Assembly (NCBI GenBank): GCA_913055635.1
Contig: CAJXLK010000042.1
Coordinates: 1-33,029, forward strand
Source: an uncultured Bacteroidota bacterium
GTDB lineage: Bacteria; Bacteroidota; Bacteroidia; Bacteroidales; UBA12077
Length of the DNA stretch: 33,029 nucleotides
Direction: 5' to 3'
The notes under the pieces are model-generated. The model was given only the letters and a program-made list of their open reading frames with translations, had not been told where the DNA came from and did no database searches. Positions 7,108 to 15,279 of the stretch are shown in pieces. The first letter of the stretch is position 1. Every line of letters begins with the position of its first letter. The translations under genes were made by a program, and so were the position numbers.

Positions 7108-9708
7108 TTATGTGGTGTTTTCATTGGAAGAAGCGTTCAAATATTGTTCCAAAGCGTATTCATCGGGGAAGAGAACCTGGCGGGCCTTGCTGCCTTCGTG
7201 GGAGCCCACGATGTTGGCCGCTTCAAGCTGGTCCATGATGCGGCCTGCCCGGTTGTATCCGATGGAAAACTTACGTTGTATCAGGGAAGTAGAGCCCTGT
7301 TGGTGTCGTACCACCATGCGGGCGGCCTCTTCAAAGAGCTCATCCCATTTTTCCACATTTTTGGCCTCGCCGTTGGCCCCTTCATCTTCCTGATATTCGG
7401 GCAGTTCAAATGGTTCCCCGAAGCCCTGTTGGTTGCTGATGAAATCGGTGATTTTTTCCAGATCCTCGGTTTCCAGGAATGCGCATTGCAGGCGGGTCAG
7501 ATCGCTGCCGGTGGATATGAGCATATCGCCCCGTCCGATCAGCTGATTGGCCCCCTGGCTGTCGAGGATGGTGCGCGAGTCGATCATCGAGGTGACTCGG
7601 AAAGCAATGCGGGCGGGGAAATTGGCTTTAATCACCCCGGTGATGATATTGGTGGTGGGCCTTTGGGTGGCAATGACCAGGTGAATGCCAATGGCCCGGG
7701 CCAATTGAGCCAATCGGGCAAGCGGGCTCTCGACTTCCTTACCGGCGGTCATGATCAAATCGGCAAATTCGTCGATCACCACAACAATATAGGGCAGGTA
7801 ACGGTGTCCTTTATCGGGATTCAGCCTTTTGCGGATAAATTTTTTGTTGTATTCCTTGATGTTGCGGACATGAGCAGCTTTCAGCAAATTGTAGCGCTCA
7901 TCCATCTCCAGGCATAGAGAATTCAGGGTTTTAATGATGTCCTGGTTCTCAGTAACAATGGGTTCTTCTATGTCAGGTATTTTGGCCAGATAGTGATTTT
8001 GGATCTTTGAATAAAGGGTCAGCTCCACTTTTTTGGGATCGACCATGACAAATTTGAGCTGGGCCGGATGCTTTTTATAGAGCAGGGAAGTGATGATGGC
8101 ATTCAGGCCCACTGATTTACCCTGGCCGGTGGCTCCTGCAACCAGCAAATGGGGCATTTTTGAAAGGTCCAGCGCATAGGTTTCGTTCGAGATGGTCCGG
8201 CCCAGGCCGATGGGCAGTTCATACTGGGCCTCGCGGAAAATTTTAGAGCTCAGCACCGAGCGCATGCTGACGATTTCTTTTTGCTCGTTGGGCACTTCAA
8301 TTCCAATGGTTCCCCTGCCCGGGATAGGGGCAATGATGCGAATGCCTAAAGCGGCCAGGCTCAGGGCAATGTCGTCTTCCAGGTTTTTGATTTTTGAGAT
8401 GCGAATGCCCGGGGCCGGCACGATTTCGTAAAGGGTTACTGTGGGGCCAACCGTGGCTTTGATCTTATCAATCTGAATTTTATAATTGGCCAGGGTTTCT
8501 ACAATTTTGTTCTTGTTGCGGTAAATCTCCTCTTTGTTGACTTCCGTCTGGCCTTCTTCATCGCCGTAGTCTTCAAGCAATTCGATGGGGGGCATCTGGA
8601 AATGGCTCAGCTCCAGGGTTGGGTCATAGTCCGGGATGTTTTCCGTGGGTATACTTCCTTCAGCACGTTCTTCTTCACTTTTCTCAATGGTGATCTGAAC
8701 GTCCTCTTGCGAATCCTCTTCGGCCGGGCCCTGGTCAGGGTGATTTTGTGGCTCACCGTTGCTTTGATTTGGGGATGCTGCGGGTTCCTCTCTGGTTGAC
8801 TCCTGATTGGAGGTGGCCTCGGGGGTTTTGTCCTGTGATGTTTTGTCTTTAGCCGTTTCGCTGGTACCAGGGCTTTCGTCACTTGTTTGAGCTTGCCTGT
8901 TGGAAGCCCCGGTCTTAGGGGTGATCTGCTCCCATTCAGTGACTGCTTCATCGGGGGGCTCCCCCTCCTGTTGGCCTGCGGTAGATTGTCCGGAGGATTC
9001 AATAGGGGTGTTGTCGACTTCCCGGGTAGCCTCTTTTTTCCCGGCCTTTTCCCCTGTTGAACCAGAAGGACCATCGTTTGCCGGCGATGGCCTGAGGGGA
9101 GCTTTGCTGAGGCCCAACCACCGAATTATCCTGCGATAGCCCCGTATGGCCGATTGCTCCAGCTCACCCACTGGTTTGTTGAGCAGGGCAAGCATGTAAG
9201 TGGCCAGGGCAATCACCAGCAGAAAAGCCGTGCCCGTTTTTCCGATCAGGGCATTTAACCAGCGGGCCATGAAAAGTCCATGCCCCCCACCAGGACCGTT
9301 AACCAGGTAACCCTCCAGGTCCTGGAAAAGGTAGCCCAAAAACAACGACAACAAGACCATCCCGGTCAGGCTGTAGAAAAGGGTCTTTTGTACCGGCAGT
9401 ATTTTGTAATTGAACAGCTTAAAGGCCAACACCACCAGAAAAAACGGCACCAAAAAGGAGGCAATGCCAAACCATTTGGCAATAAACATGTTGGCCAACC
9501 GTGCCCCCAGTTTGCCGCCCCAGTTCTCCACCGTTATGCTGGCCCCGGAAACAACCTGCCCCCATTCAAAACTCTGGTCAATCTGCCAGGTGAAAAAAAA
9601 GGAGGTAAAGGCCAAAATGATATAGATGGCCAAAAACAACAGAAAAAGACCCGTAAGAAACTTATACCGGTCATCCCGTGCTTGTCGCTTTTTGTTTTTT
9701 TTACCCAT
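7108..9708 (-). CDS. ftsK: FtsK/SpoIIIE DNA translocase
   Basis: FtsK pumps DNA at the division septum and helps resolve chromosome dimers. From the ATG at 9708 the protein is 866 aa. It has four N-terminal membrane helices (about residues 15-195), a long acidic, Pro/Ser/Glu-rich linker (about 205-350), and a motor domain with Walker A GATGQGKS (about residue 525) and Walker B VVVIDEFADLI (about 645). The C-terminal gamma winged helix (STSLIQRKFSIGYNRAGRIM) would read polar DNA motifs. The frame could open 36 nt earlier at a TTG, but the ATG giving MGKKNKKRQ is the better start because it begins with the basic segment ahead of the first helix. It is preceded by a lipoprotein gene (91-nt gap) and followed by lolA. 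Confidence 0.95.
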   Translation of the reverse strand: MGKKNKKRQARDDRYKFLTGLFLLFLAIYIILAFTSFFFTWQIDQSFEWGQVVSGASITVENWGGKLGARLANMFIAKWFGIASFLVPFFLVVLAFKLFNYKILPVQKTLFYSLTGMVLLSLFLGYLFQDLEGYLVNGPGGGHGLFMARWLNALIGKTGTAFLLVIALATYMLALLNKPVGELEQSAIRGYRRIIRWLGLSKAPLRPSPANDGPSGSTGEKAGKKEATREVDNTPIESSGQSTAGQQEGEPPDEAVTEWEQITPKTGASNRQAQTSDESPGTSETAKDKTSQDKTPEATSNQESTREEPAASPNQSNGEPQNHPDQGPAEEDSQEDVQITIEKSEEERAEGSIPTENIPDYDPTLELSHFQMPPIELLEDYGDEEGQTEVNKEEIYRNKNKIVETLANYKIQIDKIKATVGPTVTLYEIVPAPGIRISKIKNLEDDIALSLAALGIRIIAPIPGRGTIGIEVPNEQKEIVSMRSVLSSKIFREAQYELPIGLGRTISNETYALDLSKMPHLLVAGATGQGKSVGLNAIITSLLYKKHPAQLKFVMVDPKKVELTLYSKIQNHYLAKIPDIEEPIVTENQDIIKTLNSLCLEMDERYNLLKAAHVRNIKEYNKKFIRKRLNPDKGHRYLPYIVVVIDEFADLIMTAGKEVESPLARLAQLARAIGIHLVIATQRPTTNIITGVIKANFPARIAFRVTSMIDSRTILDSQGANQLIGRGDMLISTGSDLTRLQCAFLETEDLEKITDFISNQQGFGEPFELPEYQEDEGANGEAKNVEKWDELFEEAARMVVRHQQGSTSLIQRKFSIGYNRAGRIMDQLEAANIVGSHEGSKARQVLFPDEYALEQYLNASSNENTT

Positions 9709-9799
9709 GGGCAGTGAGATGCTTTTCAAACGAAAAAAACGCAATTACAAAGAAAATAAAATTAATGGGAAATCACGACCATTGCACGGGGTAAAAACG

Positions 9800-10504
9800 T
9801 TATTTGAGCAGTTCAATTATCTTTTTCATTGATTGTTTGTTGACCCTCTTGTAGCCAGAAGGAACAGAAAACTTTTTGGGGGAAACCTCTTCGCCGGATA
9901 CTTCGGTAGCTTCCAGTTTAACTGGCAAGCCATAGAGTTGCACTTTAAATTTAAGCAATACCCCGTCAATGGACTGGTAGGGAGTCAGATCGGTGAAGCC
10001 CTCGATCTCAATATCCTGGGTGGCATATACGGCAAACGGCCCATCTTCCTGGCCGGTGTTCTTGCGGTGGATGATGTATTTGCGGCATTTACAACCCGCA
10101 ATTTCTTTCATCGTCGAGGTGCGTTCAATCTCCATCTCCGGTCGGCTCTGAAAAAAAATGGAAGGTTTATCGCTTTGCTCGATGTATTTGTACTGGTTGT
10201 TGAATATATCCACCAATGTGGTATAGGTTCCTTGCTCGTGGTTTTTTATATGGGTGAATGCCACTACACCGGCCAGATCGCTAATGCGGTTGCGGGTGTT
10301 GTTGTCCTTGAACCACATGGTCATCTTTTTGGGCAACAACTCGTATTTAAACCCGCGCATGCTGTCACCCTTGTAGGTCATCCGGTATTCAATGAAGCCT
10401 TCCTGAATCTGGCTTGCCGGTTTGTCTTTTTTCTGGCAGCAGGCCAAAAGCATTATAAGCAGGAGCAGCAGGGCATAATAAAGGGCCGTATGTTTGATTT
10501 GCAT
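9800..10504 (-). CDS. Putative lipoprotein of unknown function
   Basis: A 234-aa protein with a lipoprotein signal sequence: a hydrophobic stretch followed by the lipobox-like LLAC at about residues 19-22, then a charged Lys-rich start of the mature part. The rest is beta-rich, with repeated patterns such as GFIEYRMTYKGD, KMTMWFKDNNTRNRI and TSTMKEIAGCKCRKYII. This resembles the DUF4412-like group of Bacteroidota envelope proteins, but I cannot assign it firmly. The CKC pair at about residue 140 could form a disulfide after export. It lies directly upstream of ftsK on the same strand. Confidence 0.75.
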   Translation of the reverse strand: MQIKHTALYYALLLLLIMLLACCQKKDKPASQIQEGFIEYRMTYKGDSMRGFKYELLPKKMTMWFKDNNTRNRISDLAGVVAFTHIKNHEQGTYTTLVDIFNNQYKYIEQSDKPSIFFQSRPEMEIERTSTMKEIAGCKCRKYIIHRKNTGQEDGPFAVYATQDIEIEGFTDLTPYQSIDGVLLKFKVQLYGLPVKLEATEVSGEEVSPKKFSVPSGYKRVNKQSMKKIIELLK

Positions 10505-10716
10505 ATATTCTTGGGGGATTGGATGTTGTAAAACAATCTACAAAAATAGCAAAATCTGTCAAAAAGCCGTGTTTTAACCGGGACAATTTCCACGAGGATA
10601 GGAGGGGGATGGCGGTTCAGAAAGGGGTTAAATGAAAACAATGAGGGAGGTGGGTGTATATGGATAATTTTTATTAGATTTGTATCTCCTTGATTAATAA
10701 ATGTAAAAAATTGGTT

Positions 10717-11667
10717 ATGAGAAAATTAGCAGTTATAGCATTAGGTGGCAACGCATTGCTCCGGGGCAATCAGGCGGGGACGATAGAGGAGCAGGAACAA
10801 AATGTCACCGAGACGCTGGAAAATTTACTTTTCTTGCTGGAAGAGGATTATCACATTGTCATCAGCCATGGCAATGGTCCTCAGGTAGGTAATCTCCTGA
10901 TGAAAAACGATGCAGGTGAGCAGATGTACGACCTGCCTCAGATGCCGCTTGATGTATGCGTTGCTGATACCCAGGGTGAAATAGGTTATATGATTGAAAG
11001 GGCTATGCTCAATTTGTTGCGCAAGCATAACATCAACAAAGATGTGGTCACCCTGGTAACACAGGTAAAGGTAGACAAAGAGGACCCGGCCTTTCAGGAT
11101 CCTCAGAAGCGGGTTGGCAGGATATACAACAAGGAGCAGGCCGATAAGCTGGCCAGGGAAAAGGGCTGGGCTTTTAAGGAAGAAGTTAAAGCCGAAGGGG
11201 GCTGGAGAAGGGTTGTGCCTTCGCCCATACCCCAAAGCATCATGAATGAAAATGTGGTTGAGAACCTGGCACGACAGGGCAATATAGTGATTGCTTCCGG
11301 AGGAGGAGGTATTCCCGTTTACAGGGATGAACAACAGCGGATTCGCCCATCGGAAGCTGTCATCGATAAGGATATGGCCTCATCACTTATGGCAGCCCGT
11401 ATAAAGGCCGATGAGTTTTATATCCTGACCGATGTACCTTATGTCTACATCAACTATAAACAACCCAATGAAAAAGCACTGGATCCGTTGGATGTAAATG
11501 ATGCCAAAAAATACCTGGAGCAGGGGATGTTCTCCGAAGGCAGCATGAGTCCGAAGATCCGTGCTGCAGTCCAGTTTGTCGAGCAAGGCGGCGGAAAGAG
11601 TGTAATCACTGAAGCCACCCTGCTCAAGGATAAGGAATATGGCACCCGCATCATTGCTAATTATTAA
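10717..11667 (+). CDS. arcC: Carbamate kinase
   Basis: Carbamate kinase converts carbamoyl phosphate and ADP to carbamate and ATP, the energy-yielding last step of arginine or citrulline fermentation. From the ATG at 10717 the product is 316 aa, the usual family length. Motifs of the amino-acid kinase fold are clear: VIALGGNALL at the N-terminus, ISHGNGPQVGNL (about residues 45-56), RRVVPSPIP, and IASGGGGIPV near the middle. A longer frame from a TTG at 10690 would add nine residues before the conserved first strand and is less likely. The arcB-type gene follows after 18 nt, so the two are almost certainly co-transcribed. Confidence 0.93.
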   Translation: MRKLAVIALGGNALLRGNQAGTIEEQEQNVTETLENLLFLLEEDYHIVISHGNGPQVGNLLMKNDAGEQMYDLPQMPLDVCVADTQGEIGYMIERAMLNLLRKHNINKDVVTLVTQVKVDKEDPAFQDPQKRVGRIYNKEQADKLAREKGWAFKEEVKAEGGWRRVVPSPIPQSIMNENVVENLARQGNIVIASGGGGIPVYRDEQQRIRPSEAVIDKDMASSLMAARIKADEFYILTDVPYVYINYKQPNEKALDPLDVNDAKKYLEQGMFSEGSMSPKIRAAVQFVEQGGGKSVITEATLLKDKEYGTRIIANY

Positions 11668-11685
11668 CTTAAAAAATAGATTGTT

Positions 11686-12684
11686 ATGGCGTTTAATATT
11701 AAGAACCGTAATTTCCTGAAGCTGTTGGATTATACCCCACAGGAAATCGATTTTCTGCTGAGTTTGTCCACCGGCCTAAAGGCAGCCAAATATGCCGGTA
11801 CCGAACAACCCCGTCTCAAGGGCAAGAATGTGGCCCTGATTTTTGAAAAATCTTCCACCCGCACACGTTGTGCTTTTGAGGTAGCCGCCAAGGACCAGGG
11901 CGCCGATGTGACTTACCTGGGCCCGACCGGCTCGCAAATGGGCCAGAAAGAGTCGATGAAAGATACAGCCCGCGTGTTGGGCCGAATGTACGACGGCATT
12001 CAGTACCGCGGTTTCGGCCAGGAAGTGGTTGAGGAACTGGGCAAATATGCCGGGGTTCCCGTCTGGAACGGGCTGACCAACGAATATCACCCTACCCAGA
12101 TATTGGCTGACTTCCTTACCATGAAGGAACATACCGACAAGCCGCTGAAAAATGTCAAATTTGCCTATCTGGGCGATGCCCGCAACAATATGGGCAATTC
12201 CCTCTTGATTGGCGCCGCCAAAATGGGCATGGATTTCCGCTCGGTAGCCCCTGAAGAAACCCAGCCCTCCGAAGAACTGGTTGAGCAGGCCAGAGAAATA
12301 GCCCGGGAAACCGGTGCCAAAATAACCGTTACCGACCAGGTGGAGGAAGGTGTGCGCGACTGCGATTTCCTTTATACCGATGTGTGGGTCTCCATGGGGG
12401 AACCTGAAGAAGTATGGAAACAGCGCATTGAGCTTTTAAAACCCTATCAGGTCAATAAAGCCTTGTTGGAGAAAACCGGCAATCCCGATGTGAAGTTTCT
12501 CCACTGCCTGCCCGCTTTCCACAACCGCGAAACCAAAATCGGTGAAGATATTTATCAGAAGTTTGGCCTGGAATCGATGGAGGTCACCGAAGAGGTTTTT
12601 GAGTCGGAAGCTTCCATCGTATTTGATCAGGCGGAAAACCGCATGCACACCATTAAAGCTGTTATGGCCGCCACAATGGGCTAA
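11686..12684 (+). CDS. arcB: Ornithine carbamoyltransferase (probably catabolic)
   Basis: A 332-aa transcarbamoylase. The carbamoyl-phosphate motif EKSSTRTR, the [20 protein letters not shown] segment, NEYHPTQ and the ornithine-binding HCLPAFHN are all intact. The length and the close pairing with carbamate kinase suggest the catabolic enzyme: citrulline plus phosphate gives ornithine and carbamoyl phosphate, which ArcC then uses to make ATP. An anabolic role (argF) cannot be excluded from sequence alone. No arginine deiminase gene is in the window, so citrulline must come from a gene elsewhere or from outside the cell. A strong terminator follows at 12718. Confidence 0.92.
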   Translation: MAFNIKNRNFLKLLDYTPQEIDFLLSLSTGLKAAKYAGTEQPRLKGKNVALIFEKSSTRTRCAFEVAAKDQGADVTYLGPTGSQMGQKESMKDTARVLGRMYDGIQYRGFGQEVVEELGKYAGVPVWNGLTNEYHPTQILADFLTMKEHTDKPLKNVKFAYLGDARNNMGNSLLIGAAKMGMDFRSVAPEETQPSEELVEQAREIARETGAKITVTDQVEEGVRDCDFLYTDVWVSMGEPEEVWKQRIELLKPYQVNKALLEKTGNPDVKFLHCLPAFHNRETKIGEDIYQKFGLESMEVTEEVFESEASIVFDQAENRMHTIKAVMAATMG

Positions 12685-12717
12685 ACCATACCCCCTTTTC
12701 TATTCCACCCTCCTTCT

Positions 12718-12749
12718 ATCAACCCCGCTTAGCGGGGTTGATTTTTTTA
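12718..12749 (+). terminator. Rho-independent terminator of arcC-arcB
   Basis: A perfect 25-nt inverted repeat (12718-12742, arms of 12 around one T, core CCCCGCTTAGCGGGG) is followed by a run of seven T. It is the first of three copies of the same palindrome. Confidence 0.85.
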
Positions 12750-12800
12750 ACCCCCGCTTAGCGGGGCCATTGTTTGAGGCGAACCCCGCTTAGCGGGGTT
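12721..12800. repeat. Three copies of the palindrome CCCCGCTTAGCGGGG
   Basis: Copies lie at 12724-12738, 12752-12766 and 12784-12798, separated by 13 and 17 nt. The first and third also share AA/TT-type flanks (AACCCCGCTTAGCGGGGTT). Only the first has a T-run of terminator type in the plus direction. A degenerate half copy (AAGCGGGGG) follows near 12808. They sit between the convergent arcB and DUF456 genes. Confidence 0.85.
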
Positions 12801-12824
12801 GATTGAAAGCGGGGGAATGGTGTA

Positions 12825-13346
12825 CTAGAAGACCAGGCTGTAATCGATGCGGGTAAAGAAGTAAAATGCCATAATCAGGGCGGCGATGAGTTTGAGACCG
12901 GTTCCCATTAAAAAGCCGATAAAGGAGCCGAATCCGGCCCGCAGGGAAGCGTTAAAATCGGAACCTTTGAGGGTTTCACCGACCACTGCACCTACAAAGG
13001 GCAGGATGATGATGCCAATGGGGGGGAAAAGGAAGATGCCCAGGACCACCCCAATGGTTGCCCCCCAGCTGCCATATTTGGTGCCCCCAAACCTTCGGGT
13101 TCCCCAAATGGGGACAAAATAATCCAGCAGGGTCACGACAATGGCGACAATGGCCAGAATAATCAGGGTAGTGGCGGAGAAGGAGGCGAAACCGGTCAGC
13201 TGCAACATCAGCAACCCCCCAAAACTAAGGGGCGGACCGGGGATGACGGGAAGAATGCATCCGGCCACACCTGCTACCATCAATATAACACCTAAAAATA
13301 CCAGTAAATAGTCGCTGAATCCAATGTTCGCTGCCAGTTCGATCAT
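12825..13346 (-). CDS. DUF456 family membrane protein
   Basis: A 173-aa hydrophobic protein from the ATG at 13346. It has several predicted membrane helices and the glycine- and proline-rich motifs of DUF456: GCILPVIPGPPLSFGGLLML near the N-terminus, DYFVPIWGTRRFGGTKYGSW in the middle, and FLFPPIGIIILPFVGAVVGE towards the end. The function of DUF456 proteins is not established. The frame extends further upstream without a good start, but MIELAANIGFSDYLL leads directly into the first helix and is preferred. The gene appears monocistronic and converges with arcB. Confidence 0.88.
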   Translation of the reverse strand: MIELAANIGFSDYLLVFLGVILMVAGVAGCILPVIPGPPLSFGGLLMLQLTGFASFSATTLIILAIVAIVVTLLDYFVPIWGTRRFGGTKYGSWGATIGVVLGIFLFPPIGIIILPFVGAVVGETLKGSDFNASLRAGFGSFIGFLMGTGLKLIAALIMAFYFFTRIDYSLVF

Positions 13347-13481
13347 GGTCGTTTTTAATTGTAAATATACATATTTTTCACCTTTCCTGATGAACACATC
13401 CCAGGTTGATTTTCTACAGAGCAATTTGGGCTAAGCTTTTACAGCGGCAATCGACCTTAACATCTTGATGTATACATAGAA

Positions 13482-13515
13482 GAAAGGAACCCGCTATGGC
13501 ATCCGGGTTCCTTTC
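13482..13515 (-). terminator. Hairpin downstream of the baeRF gene
   Basis: A perfect 12-bp stem (13482-13493 with 13504-13515) with a 10-nt loop sits 54 nt past the minus-strand stop at 13569. The T-run on the minus strand is weak (TTTCTTCT). A second perfect 7-bp hairpin (13532-13551) lies between it and the gene. Confidence 0.55.
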
Positions 13516-13568
13516 ACTGTGGTTCATCTTTGCCTGCCTTCACAGGCAGGCGCTTCATCCTGAAAGGG

Positions 13569-14717
13569 TCAAAACCGGTAAAGGGCATTGAGTGGTTTCT
13601 GGCCATCGGGCATTTCTTCGGGGGCCATCAGGTAGACCCGGCCATTGTTCAGAAAGGCCTTGACCGCAGCAAAATTGAGCAGATCTTCATCCCCGTTCTG
13701 CCTCTGGTGGTGTTGGGAGACTTCAAAGGTGTCATGGTGTAGGCTGCCCCAAACACATTCTTTTTTGTTTACAAACAGGGTTTCTACCCGGTTGTACAGC
13801 ACGTTGGGGAGGATGTCTTCAATCATAAAGGATTTGTTATTGGAGTCGAGATACTCCTTTACCTTTTGTGCCCTTTCCCGGTCCAGCTGATCCTGAATGA
13901 CCTGCCAGGCTTTTTTCAGCAAGCTTTTCTCGTTTTCATCCCGCGGACTTTCCGAAATGTTTCGATCGACCAGGTATTTGTAACCGGTTACTTCCCTGAA
14001 CAACGAGAAGATATAATCGACCGAGGCCACCACCAGGGGTTCGGTTTTATTGCTGAGGATGTTTTGCAGGCCATCTTCCACATATCGGAGAAACCGCTGT
14101 ACCTCTTGCTTTTTCTCTTCTTCCCCTTTGGCATGTCCATGGTAGAAAGTTTGACCACCTCCAACCACTGCACTGCGGTGTTGGTAAACTTTATCCTTGT
14201 ATTCATCGAACCCGGTGACTTCTTCAATCTGTTCGGGGATGAAGGCCTCGAGCTCAACGGGTTCGATGCTGAACCGGTTGGCTTTGTATAACTTCACCCC
14301 GTGCAGATTGAGCGAGAGGATATAGAAGTTTTTGTTTTCCTTTACAGGCCTGAGCAAAGGCAACAAGTAAAAATCTTCGCCCATATACAGGACGTTGTCA
14401 AAATCCAGAGGCAAGGTATAATATTTAAAGGTGCGTTCATTGAGAAAAATGGCAAGCCCATCCCACAGACTTCTCAGAAAACCGGCATCCTCAACAATGT
14501 CGTACAATGGTTTGAGGTATTGATCAATGTCTTTTTGCTGGAAACCTTGCTGTTCAAGGTTCTGACGGGCAGTCTTGATTTTATTTTTCAGGTTGATGCG
14601 GTTCCGGTTTTCTTTGGATTCGGGATCTTCACGGGTTGTAGGCAAATAAATGGAAATGCTGTTGGGGCTTCTTTCCTGACTTAATTTATCAATGGTTTGT
14701 TTATCAATTTGTTCCAT
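13569..14717 (-). CDS. baeRF family 7-type protein (bacterial relative of eukaryotic release factor eRF1)
   Basis: A 382-aa soluble protein. The start (MEQIDKQTIDKLSQ, then SISIYLPTTREDPESKENRNR), the central LWDGLAIFLNERTFKYYTLP and FYILSLNLHGVKLYKANRF, and the C-terminal FAAVKAFLNNGRVYLMAPEE fit the bacterial eRF1-like proteins described from comparative genomics (baeRF group; I assign family 7 from memory of Bacteroidota members). The family has a release-factor/Pelota-type domain core and has been proposed to act on stalled ribosomes; this is a prediction, not a demonstrated role. A GGxT/GGQ-like stretch (VVGGGQTFYHGHAKG) lies in the central domain at about residues 190-205. AGGAG lies four nt before the ATG. 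The gene is alone between DUF456 and the feo operon. Confidence 0.75.
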   Translation of the reverse strand: MEQIDKQTIDKLSQERSPNSISIYLPTTREDPESKENRNRINLKNKIKTARQNLEQQGFQQKDIDQYLKPLYDIVEDAGFLRSLWDGLAIFLNERTFKYYTLPLDFDNVLYMGEDFYLLPLLRPVKENKNFYILSLNLHGVKLYKANRFSIEPVELEAFIPEQIEEVTGFDEYKDKVYQHRSAVVGGGQTFYHGHAKGEEEKKQEVQRFLRYVEDGLQNILSNKTEPLVVASVDYIFSLFREVTGYKYLVDRNISESPRDENEKSLLKKAWQVIQDQLDRERAQKVKEYLDSNNKSFMIEDILPNVLYNRVETLFVNKKECVWGSLHHDTFEVSQHHQRQNGDEDLLNFAAVKAFLNNGRVYLMAPEEMPDGQKPLNALYRF

Positions 14718-15110
14718 AAGCTCCTGATTTTGGATTTAAACATCGATTTAACATCTCAGTGGCACAGCTTTTTCCTTCAAAAAGGGTGTTTTACTTTATT
14801 CAAACCGCTTTGTTATCGGCATTAAATTCAACGTAAGGTGATTTTTTGTTATTTTTCACGTTTGTAGATAAATGAGGCTATCAGCTGCGTAATACGTACA
14901 AATCCGGCTTTAAGCAGGATAAGGCAGGGGTATGGGATTGGTGGGATAAGAATCTTATAGACTGACACTTAACAGGAGTACATGCATAAGCCATGCGACT
15001 AAGTGGAGAGCTCCAACGATTAATTAGGGTTCAATACTGAGCATGATTGATCCCCTTTAAATGGGCCTTTAAATGAGTACAAAACTCGAGCCAATGGTTA
15101 TTGGGATGGC
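14718..15110. other. Intergenic stretch between the feo operon and the baeRF gene
   Basis: The 393 nt contain the upstream region of the baeRF gene at the left end and the downstream region of the feo unit at the right end. I see no complete gene, no strong hairpin with a T-run and no repeat. Confidence 0.4.
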
Positions 15111-15278
15111 TTATTTTTGGTAGGGAAGGGGGCGGGGGTTGGGATTTTTTTTCATCGGGCATGAAGAGCAGGGGCACATCCTTTTTTTGTTGCTTTGCCT
15201 GAAGAAGCGGAAGATATGGTAGCCTGCATAAGTAACTGCAGCGGCCACGATCAGATATGTAACAAGCCATTGTATCAT
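15111..15278 (-). CDS. FeoB-associated Cys-rich membrane protein (55 aa)
   Basis: The ATG at 15278 lies one base after the feoB stop, so translation is likely coupled. The peptide has one N-terminal membrane helix (MIQWLVTYLIVAAAVTYAGY), a basic stretch (FFRQSNKKR) and a cysteine cluster MCPCSSCPMKK (Cys 35, 37 and 40), then a Pro/Asn-rich tail. This shape and position match the FeoB-associated Cys-rich membrane protein family, thought to assist FeoB in ferrous iron transport, perhaps in place of FeoC. The cysteines could bind iron or an iron-sulfur cluster, but that is inference. Confidence 0.85.
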   Translation of the reverse strand: MIQWLVTYLIVAAAVTYAGYHIFRFFRQSNKKRMCPCSSCPMKKNPNPRPLPYQK

Positions 15279-15279
15279 A

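Noticed and set aside
9709-9744. Upstream TTG start for ftsK that adds 12 residues
   Set aside because: The ATG at 9708 gives the typical basic N-terminus directly before the first membrane helix, and there is no supporting ribosome site at the TTG.
12721-12800. CRISPR-like array
   Set aside because: The three repeats are only 15 nt long and palindromic, with spacers of 13 and 17 nt and no cas genes; they are terminator or extragenic palindromes.
15031-15270. 79-codon minus-strand frame after feoB
   Set aside because: It overlaps the 55-aa Cys-rich gene in another frame. The 55-aa frame has the better start, the membrane helix and the CPCSSC motif.
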